Source: Lithospermum erythrorhizon
Lineage: Eukaryota > Streptophyta > Magnoliopsida > Boraginales > Boraginaceae
Length of the DNA: 64,000 bases
Assembly: GCA_019722365.1 (NCBI GenBank)
Contig: JADFUC010001747.1
Coordinates: 167,804-231,803 of the forward strand
Direction: 5' to 3'
A program made the position numbers and the translations under genes. This document shows, piece by piece, positions 24,587-38,276 of the stretch. How positions within the stretch are numbered: position 1 is the stretch's first letter; the number at the start of each line of letters is the position of its first letter. The notes under the pieces are model-generated. The model saw only the letters and a program-made list of their open reading frames with translations, was not told where the DNA came from and did no database searches.

Positions 24587-27257
24587 ATGATAGACAATAT
24601 TTTTCAAAATATTAAAAATATTCAAAATACTTTGGAAAAAATCCTAGCCAACCTTACCAAGAATGATAATCTTGCTATTGATAAGTACTTGAAAACTCAA
24701 CTTGACTGCTTTTTGGTTCATGAAGAGTTTTACTGGAAACAAAGAGCCAAGATTAAGTTATCTCGAAAACGACGATAAAAATATATAATTTTTCATGCTT
24801 ATGTTAGAATTCAAAACCAAAAATCCTTTCGATCCTTGAAATGGTTGATGATAATAACAATCTTAACTATATAGAGAAAGCGATATTCAAAACTTTTCTT
24901 GATTATGACTCTAAAAAACTGAGTATGGCAAAGCAACCATACGAGATCTAACCCTTGCATACAAATAAATCATTCAAAACCATGCCGAACATAACTTGAC
25001 ACACCTCAAACTTGAACAAATCATGCAGCAGAACCTTCCTTCCTTTGGGAAGAAGTTAAGGCGCTTTGTTCCAAATGGCTCACAACAAATCACACTGAGA
25101 CTTTTTGATGGGTATCGGAATTTTACCAAGAAATTGGAGACATGGGTGGAGATGATCTCGCCAGCGTCCTTGACTTTCACCGATACTAGTCACGTTTTAG
25201 AAATAAATAACACTCATTAATCTTATCCCAAAATATTAAGACTTTTAGACCCATTAGCCTCACTGTAATGGCTAACACACAAAATTGCCTCACAAGAAGT
25301 CTTGGTAAATAGAATAAAATCCCACTTTAAACTCTCTCTTCTTTGCTTCCAAAATGGTTCACGATTCGAGGAAAGAGGTCTTGAGATAATACAATCATGG
25401 CTCGAGAGATTACGCATTCCATCCAAAGCTGAAAATGTAAAGCTTATGGAATAGCTTCTGATAAAATTAACATGACGAAGTTTTTATTAGAATAAATTGG
25501 GACTTCCTCTTTTTTGTCCTTAAGAAACTTAAAATTCCAAAGCAGCTTTATCATAAAGAATGTGTCTCCCAATGGTTGATTCTGGGTTCTCGTTAATGGC
25601 CAAACCACAACACATTTCAAACCATCTTGTGGCCTCCGACAAGGAGATCCCTACTCACCTTGCTTGCAATCTGTTGGGCCTTTCATCTACCCTCACAAAA
25701 ACTCCAAATCACTAAGATGATAAAAGGAGTCTCGATTGCTAAGAAAGGGCCGGAAATTAGCCACTTAACTTTCTTGGGATGATAGCTATTTCTTTAAATT
25801 CGCACGATCTGATATTATCTCTTTCCTTACGCAGCTCAATAGTAAAGGTTTACTAGCTTTGAATTCAAATCACATAAACTTCAAAATCAATCATCACTTT
25901 TAGCATTAATACTCAGAATTTTTCAAAAAACAAAGAACTAAATGATGATTTAAAAATCACAATTTCGGTTTTTGGCGGGTTGTCTTAGGATTCCCTTGAT
26001 GGCTAAAAAGAAAAAAGAAACTAATTTTCTCTTTGTATTGTTGATAAAATTAAAAATAAAATTTTTTAATTTGAAAATCAAAGTTCCCCAGAAATTTTTC
26101 TTGCGGGGAAGAATCACGCTTATCAAATCGATTTTACAATACACCCTAGTTTATCGATGAGGAATACATAAATTTCCTACATGTTTAAGCAGAGTTGAGT
26201 AGATCTTGACTTCCTGGGAGGGATGCAGTTAAAGCATTCATTGGATAAACTGAAAATTTTTGTGTCTTGGAAAAGAAAATGGAGACTTGGCAAACACCTC
26301 AGCTACTTGATCTGCCGTGCCGGGAAGCTGGTTTTGGAGGCTAAACTGATACCCAAATTTACGATGAGAATAAATCAAAATAGTACCTGATTCCCAACCC
26401 CGCCCGATGCTTCAAAAAAATAATTCTTAACTGGATTTGGAGTCTCCACTCGGGGACACCTTATTAATTGACACTGAACAAAGTTTATACTTGATAGCTG
26501 CATTGAAATAAAAGCGAACTCTTGAGCAAAACCAAAAACCCCATCGTAAGCACAAGAGACAAGCGAGAATAACAAAAAAAACCGGCAATGAAAAGCCATG
26601 TGTTAATCTCAATTCTTGCCACTTGAGAAATTGTCATAAGCGTGTGCCAGATACGTATTGGAATCTAAAATGACGGTGACCTGACACAACAAATGCAGCA
26701 TGTATCATAAAGGCCTGAGTCAACGATAAAAGGGAAGTGGCATCTTGAAAGATAGCTCAAAGAAGGAACAAAGAAACAACATAAGAATCATTAATTTGTT
26801 TGCTTATTGGAGAGAAGCCATTTTAACGGCAATACAATCATTAATTTGGTAACTTTTATTGGGAGGAAATAATTTTATGACATCACCGATCATTAATTGA
26901 GCTGTATTGGAAGCTTCATTTTAACGACATGCTGAAACTAATCGGAAATTATGAAAAGTAATGTTCTGTTGCCGTCGCTAATAATTTCATCTTTGAGGAG
27001 GTTTGGGTAGATTTTTTCGGCAAGATCCGAACAAACTAGCGAATGGAAGAGCTGAAAGAATGAAAAATTCTTACGTGTTTTCTGCCAATTATTTTAGTTT
27101 CCAACCTCAGGTAAGTATTTTTTTAATTTGCTTGATGTAACATTAGTACTTTCAATTTCCATGGATTGTATATTTACAGTAATATTAGAAATGCCAAAAG
27201 CTGATGTAATAGATATTTGAAATTTTATGCCCATTAATTATCCAAAAAAAAAAAAAA
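24587..27257 (+). mobile_element. L1-type LINE remnant (reverse transcriptase), with poly(A) tail
   Basis: The + strand carries the conserved order of plant L1 ORF2 in broken frames. At 24587-24778: LVHEEFYWKQRAKIK, the segment before the reverse transcriptase. Around 25150: a DDLASVLDFHRY-like linker, then FRPISLT at about 25240-25260 and FTIRGKRS...DNTIMAREITHSI at about 25355-25420. Around 25600: NGQPTTHF and LRQGDPYSP, then GVSIAKKGPEISHL near 25727-25770. At 25970-26160: GRITLIKSILQYTLVY. Many stops and frame changes show it is dead. A run of about 13 A (27244-27257) is a plausible 3' tail. The endonuclease part was not found. Confidence 0.8.
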
Positions 27258-27365
27258 TACTTATGTGATTTAAATTGATTTAGGTAATTGTGATTGTATC
27301 ATCTTTGCAACTACTAAGTATTTGAAATGTGATTATAAATGTACATATGGTAAATGTCTTTAAAC

Positions 27366-27480
27366 GTCGAAATGGCTAGTGGTTAGAAAGCTAAAAACTT
27401 GAGGAGTTACGGAGTTCGATTACGTTGTAAGGGCGGTGGGTGGGTTTTTAAAAATATATATATATATATATACGTACATA
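27366..27480 (+). mobile_element. Possible tRNA-derived SINE with (TA)n tail
   Basis: The sequence gtcgaaatggctagtggtta contains an A-box-like element, and ggagttcgattac about 35 bases later resembles box B. A short G-rich stretch and then a (TA)n run (27459-27478) end the unit. The pattern is like the better-supported SINE at 50147, but I found no target-site duplication. Confidence 0.4.
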
Positions 27481-27729
27481 TTTCCAAATCTTAGAGACAT
27501 TAATTTTTGCCCAATGTTAATTAAAATTCAAGGATTAAGGTCAGACTCAATCTAATTTCATTGCAAAACGTGGAAACCATTCGCTTAGGTCCTGTGAGCT
27601 TTTGTTTAAATATATGCAACTTAAAATAATTAGGATAGTCAGTTTGTTTTAATTATAGGTATATATCAAATATATCGTCTTCAACATAAAAAAAAAAAAA
27701 GATCTGTCCAATTCATTGAACATCTACCC

Positions 27730-27762
27730 TCTTCTCTTTCTCTCTCTCTCTCTCTTTCTGAC
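27730..27762 (+). repeat. (TC)n microsatellite
   Basis: A pure or near-pure TC run (tctctttctctctctctctc and onward) in an AT-rich stretch with no gene. Confidence 0.9.
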
Positions 27763-30100
27763 ATTATTCATATTAGCTTTAACTGTATAAGATTGTCCAA
27801 TATGGTTACTAGTCAAAACTAATAAATAAGAAGGTAGTTTAATTTACATCAATTTTAATTTGAATAAATATCGTCGTATTATTATTAAAGTAGATTGAAA
27901 ATACTAATTTGATAAATTTTATCTGATATTATACAACATATATTCAAATATTTGAGGTCAAAATTTAAAAAGTCGATTACAAAAGTTCAAAATACAAATG
28001 GATACCATTTACTGCCATTTTTTTTAAGTGAAAGTTATATGATATTTTTCTTGTCAATTAGAAGTTTTTATTTTTTCTTAAATGATTCTATATTCGACTA
28101 ATTGTAGAAAGTGAAAATTTATTTAATAATAATTAAAATGATTAAGGCGACTTAATTAGATTAATTAAATCAAACCATTAAAAGAAATATCACGTGTCTA
28201 GGGCTGCCCAATAGAACATAAAATTTTAATGTAAAATCCTCGTCTGAAACGAGGTTTTCGAGAAATGGCCTCAATTAAATAAATTTAGGGTTCGAGGGTT
28301 AAAAATTCCTAATTTTAATAAAATTAAAATCGATGTATAAGAGACTCAAAATTGAGACTGGAAGTTTTGGGTTAAGTAGAAACTGACTTAAAAGATTAAT
28401 AGGGTTAAATAAAGGGAATTTCTAAAATTAGGGGATGGATCCCGATATGAAAATATGTTTGAAATTTAGAAAAAATCAGAACCTTGTTTTTACTCGAAAT
28501 AGGGAGCCCTATATGATTACTTGGAAGCAAAGTAATTTTTAATTTTTCAACGGTTCCGTCTTTTAACCGAAATTCAACGGTTAAGATCTTGATCAGCGGA
28601 AAATTAATGATAGGCGACAAGGCCCATGACCTGTAATGCCCCCACAAATTTGAAAATAACAACAACATTCATACACGAAAAACATAAAGAAAATATAAAG
28701 GGACCTCCCAAAATTCTCAGGATTCTTAAATATTTAGAACCAGAGTAGAAACACCGTTTGATGTTGGAAACTACTTTCAGGCAAAATGGGAGCCTAAAAT
28801 CAAGATTCTTTACCTGAGTAATAATTCTTGAGTTAAGAAGCAAAATCTAATGAGTCCGTGCAGATCTACCGAAGAGCGACTGGAATATTTAGGAATAAGC
28901 TAAATAGCCGCGATTGTTCATAAATCTTGCATAATTTTTGAAAAATCTCGAGGGTTGATTCATGAAGTTCAAATATGAAACACTTGAACATTCGGTCCGC
29001 TAATTTGGATTAAAGGCGAGCTTATGGCTATTTAAGGCGCATGCGATGTCGATATCGTAATGAGAGTTGGGACAATCGCCCCATCTTGTCGTCGCTACGG
29101 TGATAAGGCGCTAAAAATTGTTATCTGAGAAGCTAGAGCGTCACATTCTTGTGAGAACTTCAAATCAATCAAAATTCAATCAGCTAGAGGTAAATTCTTC
29201 CGCAAACTAAATAAATCCAAATATCCAAATATCCCACTAAGCCTGCCCTGGGGAAAAACTCACAAGAACAGCTGTAGTACAAGCGCGAGAAAGCGTGCGT
29301 TGCTTCGGCAGGCTTCTTTCTTATCTCCCATCTGACTCGCGGAAGTCGAGTCCATGAGCAAGTAGCGTATCGAGGCTACTAAGTCCTTGTGAAGGTGAAA
29401 TCGTGCTGGGCAGCTTGCGGTAAGTCAAATCGGCATAGGCCAGGATCGAGAGTCCTGAACTCGAAGATCAAGTCTGTCACAGAGCCCGATGCGGAATACC
29501 ACTGCTAAAGAGACACGACTCGGAACATTTCGAGGTGGATCTCCCAGTCAAGGCCAAGAGACTAGAGCAACGTATCCATTCATGGAAACATATCAAAATC
29601 CAAATCCAATCCAGTCGGCTCGAGTAGAGCTCAAATCGAGAAACATTTCATCACGACTCATATCGGCTTCAACCAATCAGCAAACAAAGGCGTACAAATC
29701 GTCAATGGCAGCTTTAAGGGATCCATAATTCTAGGTGGGTCTGTTTGATAAAACACAGCCACTTAGAGGAATTTTCCATCACCGGTGGATTTTATTTTGT
29801 GCCGCACCCAATAAATAATGAAATTAACATTCTGATGCATGGCGTAGGTGGGGTATCCCAAGGCTACCGTCGTCGGCAAGGCAACCGGGGATATTTCGAG
29901 AGTGCATGCCGGCTTCTTTCATCATCAAAGGATCTTACAAGGAGAGGGCCATGACAAAGGCAGTCCGGGTTAAATACATGGACCCGGTCGAGGGGCGTCC
30001 TCAGCCCGACCTGTGAGAATGCAGTTAACATATTTGCCGGGGAGGCTGCAAAATGAAAAATTATGACGAGGAGAAAGCATTTAGGCGCCTAATTGTTAGA
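27763..30100. other. Old repeat DNA, no gene seen
   Basis: AT-rich to about 28600, then richer in G and C. At 28636 the word tgtaatgcccccac resembles the first bases of some plant Ty3-type LTRs, but no partner was found. Open frames are short and resemble nothing known. Confidence 0.35.
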
Positions 30101-30104
30101 AATA

Positions 30105-31060
30105 CAGTAGCCAATTTTATTTGTGATAAACACCAAATTCATACATCCGGATCCTGGTATTATAGGAAATTAATCTAAAATACATAATTAAATTATGAAT
30201 ACAAAATTCTTACAGAGATGCGGTGAAGTCTATCTCCAAATGCTGGCTTTTTGAATTCCGTTATCTAACGCCCGAATGTGGTGCCAGTGGGATTCAAGCG
30301 GGGAGGTTGAATCACTATGACATCTTTGCTTCAGAACAAAAGGGATTGGATTGGATGAAAATGAAAAAATTTCTTTTTTTCATTTCTTGAGGAAAGCCTA
30401 AAAGTAGCTCTTCCGATTTTTTGGAGCTTTTTTATCACGCTTTTGATAGATTGAACAATAATTACTAAATATTAGGTTAATGATTGGAGTTTAATATATT
30501 ATTATTGTCAAACTTAAGCTTGACGAATAGTTAATGAGCCGGCCGGATTAAATTTAATTAAGCAGATTAGAAGTAAAAATCAAATACTAACAAGTTGTTA
30601 ATAATGGCCAAAAAGTTACTAACAAGCTAAACTAACTATCGAATTAATTCAATTGACTAATTAATTAGTCGGGTTCAATATTATATTTCACGATTATCGA
30701 TGCTTAAAATTCCCCGATTGAGAATATTAGATTGATTCTGATCGACTCTGATTTAACGGTAAATTAATTTCGTACATGAAATATAATTCCATTCTTAGCA
30801 TGTGTGTGACACTTAAGGCTCGGATAATGGTAAGTTGTATAATAATAATGGTGACCCGATTGCACTATTATTATAAGGTGTGAATAAGATCTATGGTAAG
30901 CTCATGGCCACTTAAATTATCATGAGAACCCAGGCTAAGTAATATCTGATTACCCCAAAGGTGAACACTAAAGTTCTAGTAATCACATTTAACCAATCCG
31001 GTAAATGAATTGATACACAATTGTCGCAGCGGGCATAATAAAGGGAATCAATTTTTCATT
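30105..31060 (+). repeat. Left arm (A) of a diverged ~950-bp inverted repeat
   Basis: This arm aligns, with many differences, to the reverse complement of 33430-34365. Anchors in order: ttgtgataaacaccaaattc with gatcctg (30120-30155), gaagtctatctccaaatgct (30226-30245), gttactaacaagctaaacta (30615-30634), aattaattcaattgactaat (30643-30662), aatcacatttaacca (30979-30993) and cataataaagggaatcaatt (31034-31053). It is probably an old LTR or LTR-derived copy. Confidence 0.7.
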
Positions 31061-33429
31061 GATTTCAATGACACTAATCACCGGTGAGGAACATTTATCA
31101 GCAATATCTAAGGACTTGACGGACAAAGCGTCGGAGAACTTCAACCCAGGTAATGATTTATATACCGATCTGCCTCTGAGTTTCTTGATTAGAGTCGACT
31201 ACCGTTCTGCGGCTCTGCGGACTGACAATGATGGTGGTATCGTCACCACGGAAGAGCAGGATAGCTGAGGATGGTAGAAAACATGTTCTGAATGCCGCGT
31301 CAGAGGATGACTCTACATTGCTCAAATATCGAAGGATGAATTTGAGTATAGAAGCTGGCGGCTTGGCTTGCTCCTAAAACAAAATAGAGGCGCCTTCGGC
31401 CTCTAAAATGCGAGAATGGGGACGTGCGTCATCCCATGAGCACCAGTTGGACCCGGCGGTAGCATGAGGTAGGGAACTCACATCGTTACAGTGATGTGGA
31501 ATGATTCAATGACCTGGCCCGAAGGAGTACATCTTGAGAGGGGCAATAAAGTCTATGAGGTAGGGAGTCCATTCTACATAAAACTACACTCAGGTATGGG
31601 CCAATTTGAAACACTCCCGAAGTATAGACAGGACAGCCACCAAATTTATCCGGCCACTTAAATTTCAGCAGCAAATTAGGCCCAGGAACTGGCTGTGTAA
31701 TACGCTTTGTTGAGACATGCGGCTCAATCTTTGGGCTGAAAGAGAGAAATAATCCAAAATAGTTTCTTGTTCGAGTCAAATAGAATGAATTAAAATGGCA
31801 TGCCGCTTAGGCTGCTTTTCATAGGCAGGTTAAGGCTGTTGGAGAAAGAATTACTCGGTGCTTGCTTGGTGCAAGAGGATAGAACAACATGATGGAGCTA
31901 AGCGCTGCAAACAAAGAAAAGAAGAAATAGGAGTTACAGGTTTTCATCAATTGATGGAGAAATGGAACTTAATGTCTTGAATAGGCTCTCGAGTCATCGG
32001 CCGTAAATCTAAATGCATGTCTGAGGCATGTATTAGGGACATACGTTACATTATCAGAGGAATACTTCAAAACCTTAAATGGCTTGCCAAAATATGACAG
32101 CAGGCATGATGACTAACACCCAAACAAAAGAATGCATACCCTTTACTCAAGCAACCCTCTTTACTCGAAGGCAGTAGACCATGGGAAGCCAAAGAGAGGC
32201 ACTGACTCAAAAAGAAAGAAGCACATGTTGTGACTAAAAACAAAGTTCGAGGAACTAAGAGGTGAGGCGAGCTTGACAGGACAGGAGGCGTCTCGCCTTG
32301 AGAGATGCGAGAAGGATTGCCGCCGTTGGGTGCTCATGTTAGATAATTTATTGAAAGCAGGTGATAGAACTCCACGGAGTCAAAAGATCAGGAGGCAAGC
32401 CAGGAAGCACGGAGCCCGACAGTATCATGGGATCACGGACATCCCGTCGAAGAAGTGTTTAAATGCTTGAAAGAGTGAGTAATGGATCTCGCCGAAGGGA
32501 CAATAACCTTGAGAGAAGACAAATTCTCTTCAACCACATAATACTTACCGTAAATCGACCAGCTGAGGTTAAGGTGCACGGCGGCTTATCACTGCGGAAA
32601 AGCATGGGGTACTCGGGGCGATGAGGGGCTACTGGCATGCCATGTATGTGTTGAAATCGACAAAGACTACGACTTCTGATAGAAGCATTAAGGTGGCGTC
32701 ACCTTGCTTTGAAGTAGTCCACTAGGCGTTAGCGTAATATTTCTTGATGGAGCACGATAAGAAGATGGTACTCGAGCAAACCAACTTTTATGTGTCGGGG
32801 CTAATAGCGAGAGAAGCGGACCAAAAGCGTAATGTTGGTAGATGGAGGATCGGTTGGCAATATCCTACGGCTCGAATTAAAGGCGCGGACATACTCTACG
32901 AAGACTTACAGCGGTGTGCGTCATAATTCAAGGGGTTTAACGAGGCGGGGGAACAAGCGGCTTCGGAAGTAGGGAATTGGAAACCAACAGTTCCGTGTAA
33001 TAGATGGATCAACTGCAGTGCTTAAAAACTGAGGATGGGATGGACTTAAAGCGATTAGTGGATGAAAATTCATTCAGGTGGAAGAATCCCCAACTTTGCG
33101 TGCGATTACTACAAGAAAGGGCATATCGGCAAAAAGAAGGGCGGAGAACAGGGTACCTCAGGTACCTCGAGCGTCTACACCGACTGCGGCGAGAGGGAAG
33201 AGCTAGTTGGCGTTCAAGGTTTGGCGGTACACCCGCCGCTGACGAAGGTGAGTGATGTCACCTCTTAAAGGTTTTGTGACACCAAAGGAGGACTAAAATA
33301 GAGGCATGGAACCATGGATCCGAAAGCATGACCTCTCTTAAAAATTTGAGACATGATCCTATTAAGGACAAAAGCTATGGAGACAGCCTCAGGGGTCTGG
33401 CGACAAAGCGCGTAAGATTCGAATGTATT
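31061..33429 (+). mobile_element. Spacer of the inverted repeat with a gag-like zinc-knuckle remnant
   Basis: About 2.4 kb between the arms. Near 33080-33130 the + strand reads GRIPNFACDYYKKGHIGKK, which resembles a copia-type CCHC knuckle (C-x2-C-x4-H-x4-C) that has lost two cysteines. No reverse transcriptase, integrase or protease was found in this segment. Most of it is unreadable old repeat sequence. Confidence 0.4.
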
Positions 33430-34365
33430 TAGAAATCAATGAAATTGATTCCCTTTTTAATATGCCCCATTCACGCGACGATTAGCAACGATTAAATTTA
33501 CTAAATTAGTTAAATGTGATTCTTTGGGCTTGAGTGTTGGCAATGATATATATTCTTGGATTCGAGTTCTCGTGATAATTTGGGGAGTTATAGGCGATTG
33601 CTAGATCTTTTCAAATGTCGTTATAATAATAGTAATTGGTCAAAATTATTATTGTATACAACCTGTGCTCGAGCCTGAAAGGTCGCATGATTACGTTGAA
33701 TTATATTTCATATGAAATTGAAACTCACATTGCTAAGTGAGGTTGATTGTAATCGGCGGAAAGATATTCCTAAATTTAGGAAGCTTTGCATTGATAATGT
33801 AAAGGGCTAAATTGGATGAACCCCGATTAATTAATTAATCAATTGAATTAATTAGGATTAGATTAAGCTTGTTAGTAAGCTTTGTTAGTTCATAACAATT
33901 GTTAGTGTTTGATTTTTCTTAATGATTTAGGCAAATCAAGCGATGCATTTCGTTAACGACCAGTTTGGGCTTTGGGCAATGATGGACATAAGTGATCCTT
34001 GCTCATTTAGGTTTATTTTGATCATGAAAAAAAGCCTCCATTCCTCCCAAGGAATGGCCAGAACCATTCAAAGGCAAAATTGAAATTAAATTTTGTATCC
34101 GATACACAGTTACAGCAAACTGAGTGTGGGATTGAACCCTCACGGTATTAATGGACGACTAGGCTACATTTGGAGTCTTCGGCAAATAAATTCAAAAGGG
34201 AGGTTTAAGTGAAAGATTTGTAGATAGACTTCGGCCCGGCATCAAGTAAGTGTTTTGGTATTCATGTGTATTTATGAATTTAAGATTAATCTATATCATT
34301 TGAGGATCCGGGATTGTATGAATTTGGTGTTTAATCACAAATGAAATTCATACTAGATTCGACAA
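33430..34365 (-). repeat. Right arm (B) of the diverged inverted repeat
   Basis: The reverse complement of this arm runs colinear with 30105-31060. Examples on the + strand: attgattccctttttaatat at 33441, attaattaattaatcaattg at 33826, tgttagtaagctttgttagt at 33869, agatttgtagatagacttcg at 34214, and tgtatgaatttggtgtttaa at 34314. The arms differ by many substitutions and small gaps, so the pair is old. Confidence 0.7.
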
Positions 34366-37300
34366 AATGATACCCCAATGATGAGGCGAAGGTGTCTCAA
34401 GAACTGACCAGGGTTGGGACAGCCGAAACCACATTCGTGTGTCCTAATGTCGAGAGGGGTGGCCCAACCACCCCGCGTAGAAGAGGTTGGTGAAGAGGCC
34501 CACTATAGACCAAATCGTGAGGAGCAGGCATTCCTCGGGTTGGGGGCAACATAGCCCCCAGAGAATAAAACTGGAAAAATCGATCTTTCTGAGGTTAGGC
34601 AGCGTAGGGAGTACGGCCGATTCCAAAGAAGTTGAAGTCGACCTCTGGAACCATGGAAGAACTCTTGAAAGAAGAAGGAGTATACGCCTCTTTGTTTCAA
34701 CATAGAAAGCGAAAGAAAGATTTTGCTCAGTACCTTCGATGAGGTGTATTAAAACGCTTCGCTCTTGAAGAAAATGAAGAAAGATTCATGGCGGCTCTCC
34801 CGTAAATGTCCATTAATATGGCAGGAGAAATGGTGCGTGTGAATTCAAAAACGCGCCCACGAAAATAAGTATTTCTAAAGGAAGTAGAGGAACTAGAAGT
34901 TCAACGCTAAATCCATGAAGCAAAACCTATGGGAATACTCGGGAATTGACAGCCTTTTGATCGACGAAGCGGCATTAGGACAGTCTCCAGCCGGCGTCAG
35001 AGATGACTCGGTGTATAAATATATTCAAGCGGATGATGTGAAATGACCATACTTCAGCGCCCTAAATATGAAGATCAGCATTATAGGAGGTTGAGACTTA
35101 AAGACGAAGAATGTATCTTAGATAGAGACTCGTTCACTGGGCTGGCTGAGCATAATAAAGGCCACGTCCATGGGAATTGATGAAGGTTAAATTATTGTCT
35201 ACACTCCCGAATCTCTTATAGTAGGAGGACGCTAGATGGGGCACTTGATATGAGCCCGAGGGATACAAGTCTCTGCATGCGTGTACGTTCACTAAAGAAA
35301 TAGAGGCCTGAAATCCATTTGTATGTCACTCACGGAGACCAGAGCCATATGTTAACATTCGATGCAGGACCCGATCGGAGTGACATTCTAGGCAGATTCT
35401 CAGGCAGGGGCCGATCGTCCACGAAGGGACATTAAGGAATGAATATCACCTCGAAGTCAGATGCCTAAAAATGTGGTGTGACACACCCACTTAATGAAAG
35501 TAGTTGATGGGTTGAGACTTAATTTCGGCAAGAAGACTGCATGGAACAAGGGTGAGATCTGCGCATCACGGTTCGAAACACGAGGTTCAAATGACTCTAA
35601 AATAAGCTTCGAAATGCATCACGATCATGAGGATAAGCTTTGCCCACTTGTCTTTCCTTGTTGACCCAAACTATCGACACAAAGCTCTTGTGAGCATGAG
35701 GATGGCTGCCAAAACCTCTGACATGAGGTAAATTGTCAAAACCTCTCATGATATGAGGTTAAAGGATCAAAGCCGCTTTTGAATTACATTTGTCTCGAAT
35801 CCCAAAGAAACGATCCCAAGTGCATTAGAGTTTAATACACAACTTAAAAGCTGACCTAAGCAATGCCAGTGTTGTCCCAGCAAAAGCAGCTTCTTAAGGC
35901 ACCACAGATATTTCAACATACGAATATCCATATGGATAGAGACACGATCACGACTACTAAGGCACACTAGAAACGTCGGGGAACATATCACTTGCCATGT
36001 CAATAGCGCTCTAAAGCGGTTTGTTAACTATCGACTCTTAAAACATGATGAGTCAAAGAACATATCGGCTTATCGATACGGCTACCGCCGGACAAGGACA
36101 TCTTGACCTGGCCTCTGAGGGTTAGTCGAGGCAACGTCCATGATGTCAAATGAGCTTGAAGAACCGTGGGATATATAAATTAACAATCACAGGATAACCG
36201 TCTCAAATCAAAATTTGTTGAAGCCACTTGGCCAGATTGACCGGTTCATTGGCATCCTTGCGAAAACCTACATGACAAAGTAACCCTTAAGTTAGGAGTT
36301 GCTAAAAGCGTCCCAAGGTGGAGCTATAATCTCGAGATGGGGTTCTGCCCGGTGAGCTAGATTACTGACTTAGGATCGAGACTTAAGGAAGATCACTAAA
36401 CCCTTAAATTCGGAGACTAAAGGTCTGAGTTGGAGGTAAAATGCTTGAGACAAATATAAATAAATATGGAAAAGCAAGAAATATGAGAGGGTAGATAAAG
36501 TCAAAACCCCGAAAGTGATATGGCTTCGAGCGCACGAGCATATGCTCAATGCATGGCAGTAAAACTGCAAATCTCAACATGAAGGATAAGAGGAATTTCG
36601 TTTATCATCCATGCAATTCATGTTATTATGAATCCATCTGAGATTCGTGAAGGTCCTATACTGACAAGCAAGATACCAATCTGTAGCGCATTTTTGTCAG
36701 CGTCTTTAAGGACTAAGTATCGAATCACGAAATAAAATGATACCTTTCATACATGATGCCTTAGCCATGTTGGAAATTATAACAGCAGCCACTTTGAGAA
36801 TATATCACGAATATTGAAGCCCGGCCAAGAAATGAAAGAAGGTAGGAAATAATAAATAATTAAACTCACCTAAAAGATGATATCCTTTAGCACGTCTTTT
36901 CAGGATCGCGTCTCCTTGTGGAAACATAAAGTGCCCTAAGGCTCACTGGTAAAGGCATAAGTGCCTCGCGAACTGCCTGAAATGAAGCGTAAAGTGCTAT
37001 GACTCCACAGTAGGCGTAAAGAGTACAACAGTAAATGGGTATAGAGAATAAAGCATGACAAACTCCTCGGATATAAATCTAAAACTATCCATCCAAAATG
37101 AACTACGTTTGACTTGATTCCTAGAAAGCTTGATTCTCCCCAGGTATGTAGGTAGCTTGGAAGGCTCGGGCAGGTCATAACCTATGAAAAACTCTTTATC
37201 CTAGAAGTGATCACTTGAGGTTAATGTGAAGGATCACAGGCCAAATAGCCATAGCATCAAATCAAATATTAAAAGCTTGAAAGCAAAACAAATCAAGTCA

Positions 37301-38276
37301 TAAAAAGCAAATCAAATCGAAGCCGTAAAAGAAATTTATGTAATCGTACTATAATAGCGAAGAAGGATGAGCAGTGAGCTTGAGGATACGTAGTCGAAAC
37401 GTACCTCGCTTGACAAGTAAGCATCGGCGTCATAGCAAAGTAATGAGTAGGAAGCGGATGTCCGTATGGCTAAAGTATGTGCCTCAGCCTTATCAAAGAA
37501 AAAGCAAGAAAGACATAGGAAATTCAATCGAGCTCGGCGTGAGAGGGTTGGATGAAAGCCAGAAGGGGCGTCACTTGCTTGTCGGCGTCCATATTATGAG
37601 TGAGGCATGTCTTCAAGATAGAGGAGGCAGAAACATAAATAAAGTGATTCCAAGAGTAAGTGGTCAATAGAAAGTGACGTCCTCTTAACTAACTAAATAC
37701 CATCAAAGCTCAAGGTCGCTTAGACCAAAAGGTGCCTAAGCTTAATAATATACTAGCTAACCTATCCAAGCTAAGACTCAAGGTGAACAGAGCAAGTAAT
37801 AATGGTAAAAAGTACATACTTTCAAATAACCATGCTTGGCCTTGATTATGGCAATCATTAATCCACGACTCGCCATAAAGTCGATTGTAATAAAGCATGG
37901 GAAGGGAAGAGAATTAAATCACATAAAGTTCGTAGCAGTCCATACTAAAATACGAGGCCAACCTTACTCTACATGATGCGAAGGCTCAAAATAAACAAAA
38001 ATAGAAGGTAAAAAATTTGGCATCCGGCCTGCGTATTTAGAAGGTCGAACTGCTTGCTAAACATCGAAAAACTCTGAAATTTTATGAGCGAAACTGAACT
38101 CTTTATGCGAGCGGCGTGGCGACCGGTTTAAATCCTGTCGGAGTTCGAAGGGAAAACAGATCACTTTCGAAGTTGGTGCGAGAGAAAATAGTAAGCGGGG
38201 AATTAGGGCGGCCGAACCCCTCCAGCAACTAGAGCTTTGAGCTGAGTTATGAGGATGCTCCCCATAATATCAAAGC
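34366..38276. other. GC-richer old repeat block, nothing coding identified
   Basis: The block is richer in G and C and in CpG than the gene regions. Only short frames occur and none resembles a known protein. A small imperfect direct repeat (ccaaaacctctgacatgagg / tcaaaacctctcatgatatg) lies at 35710-35761. It is most likely a decayed LTR retrotransposon body, but this was not shown. Confidence 0.35.

Noticed and set aside
35701..35761. CRISPR-like or satellite array from the aaaacctct...atgagg repeats
   Set aside because: Only two imperfect copies, with no regular spacers, in a plant genome.
37374..37670. 98-codon basic + strand frame and overlapping minus frames
   Set aside because: They lie in the unreadable repeat block and show no motif of gag, protease, reverse transcriptase or integrase.
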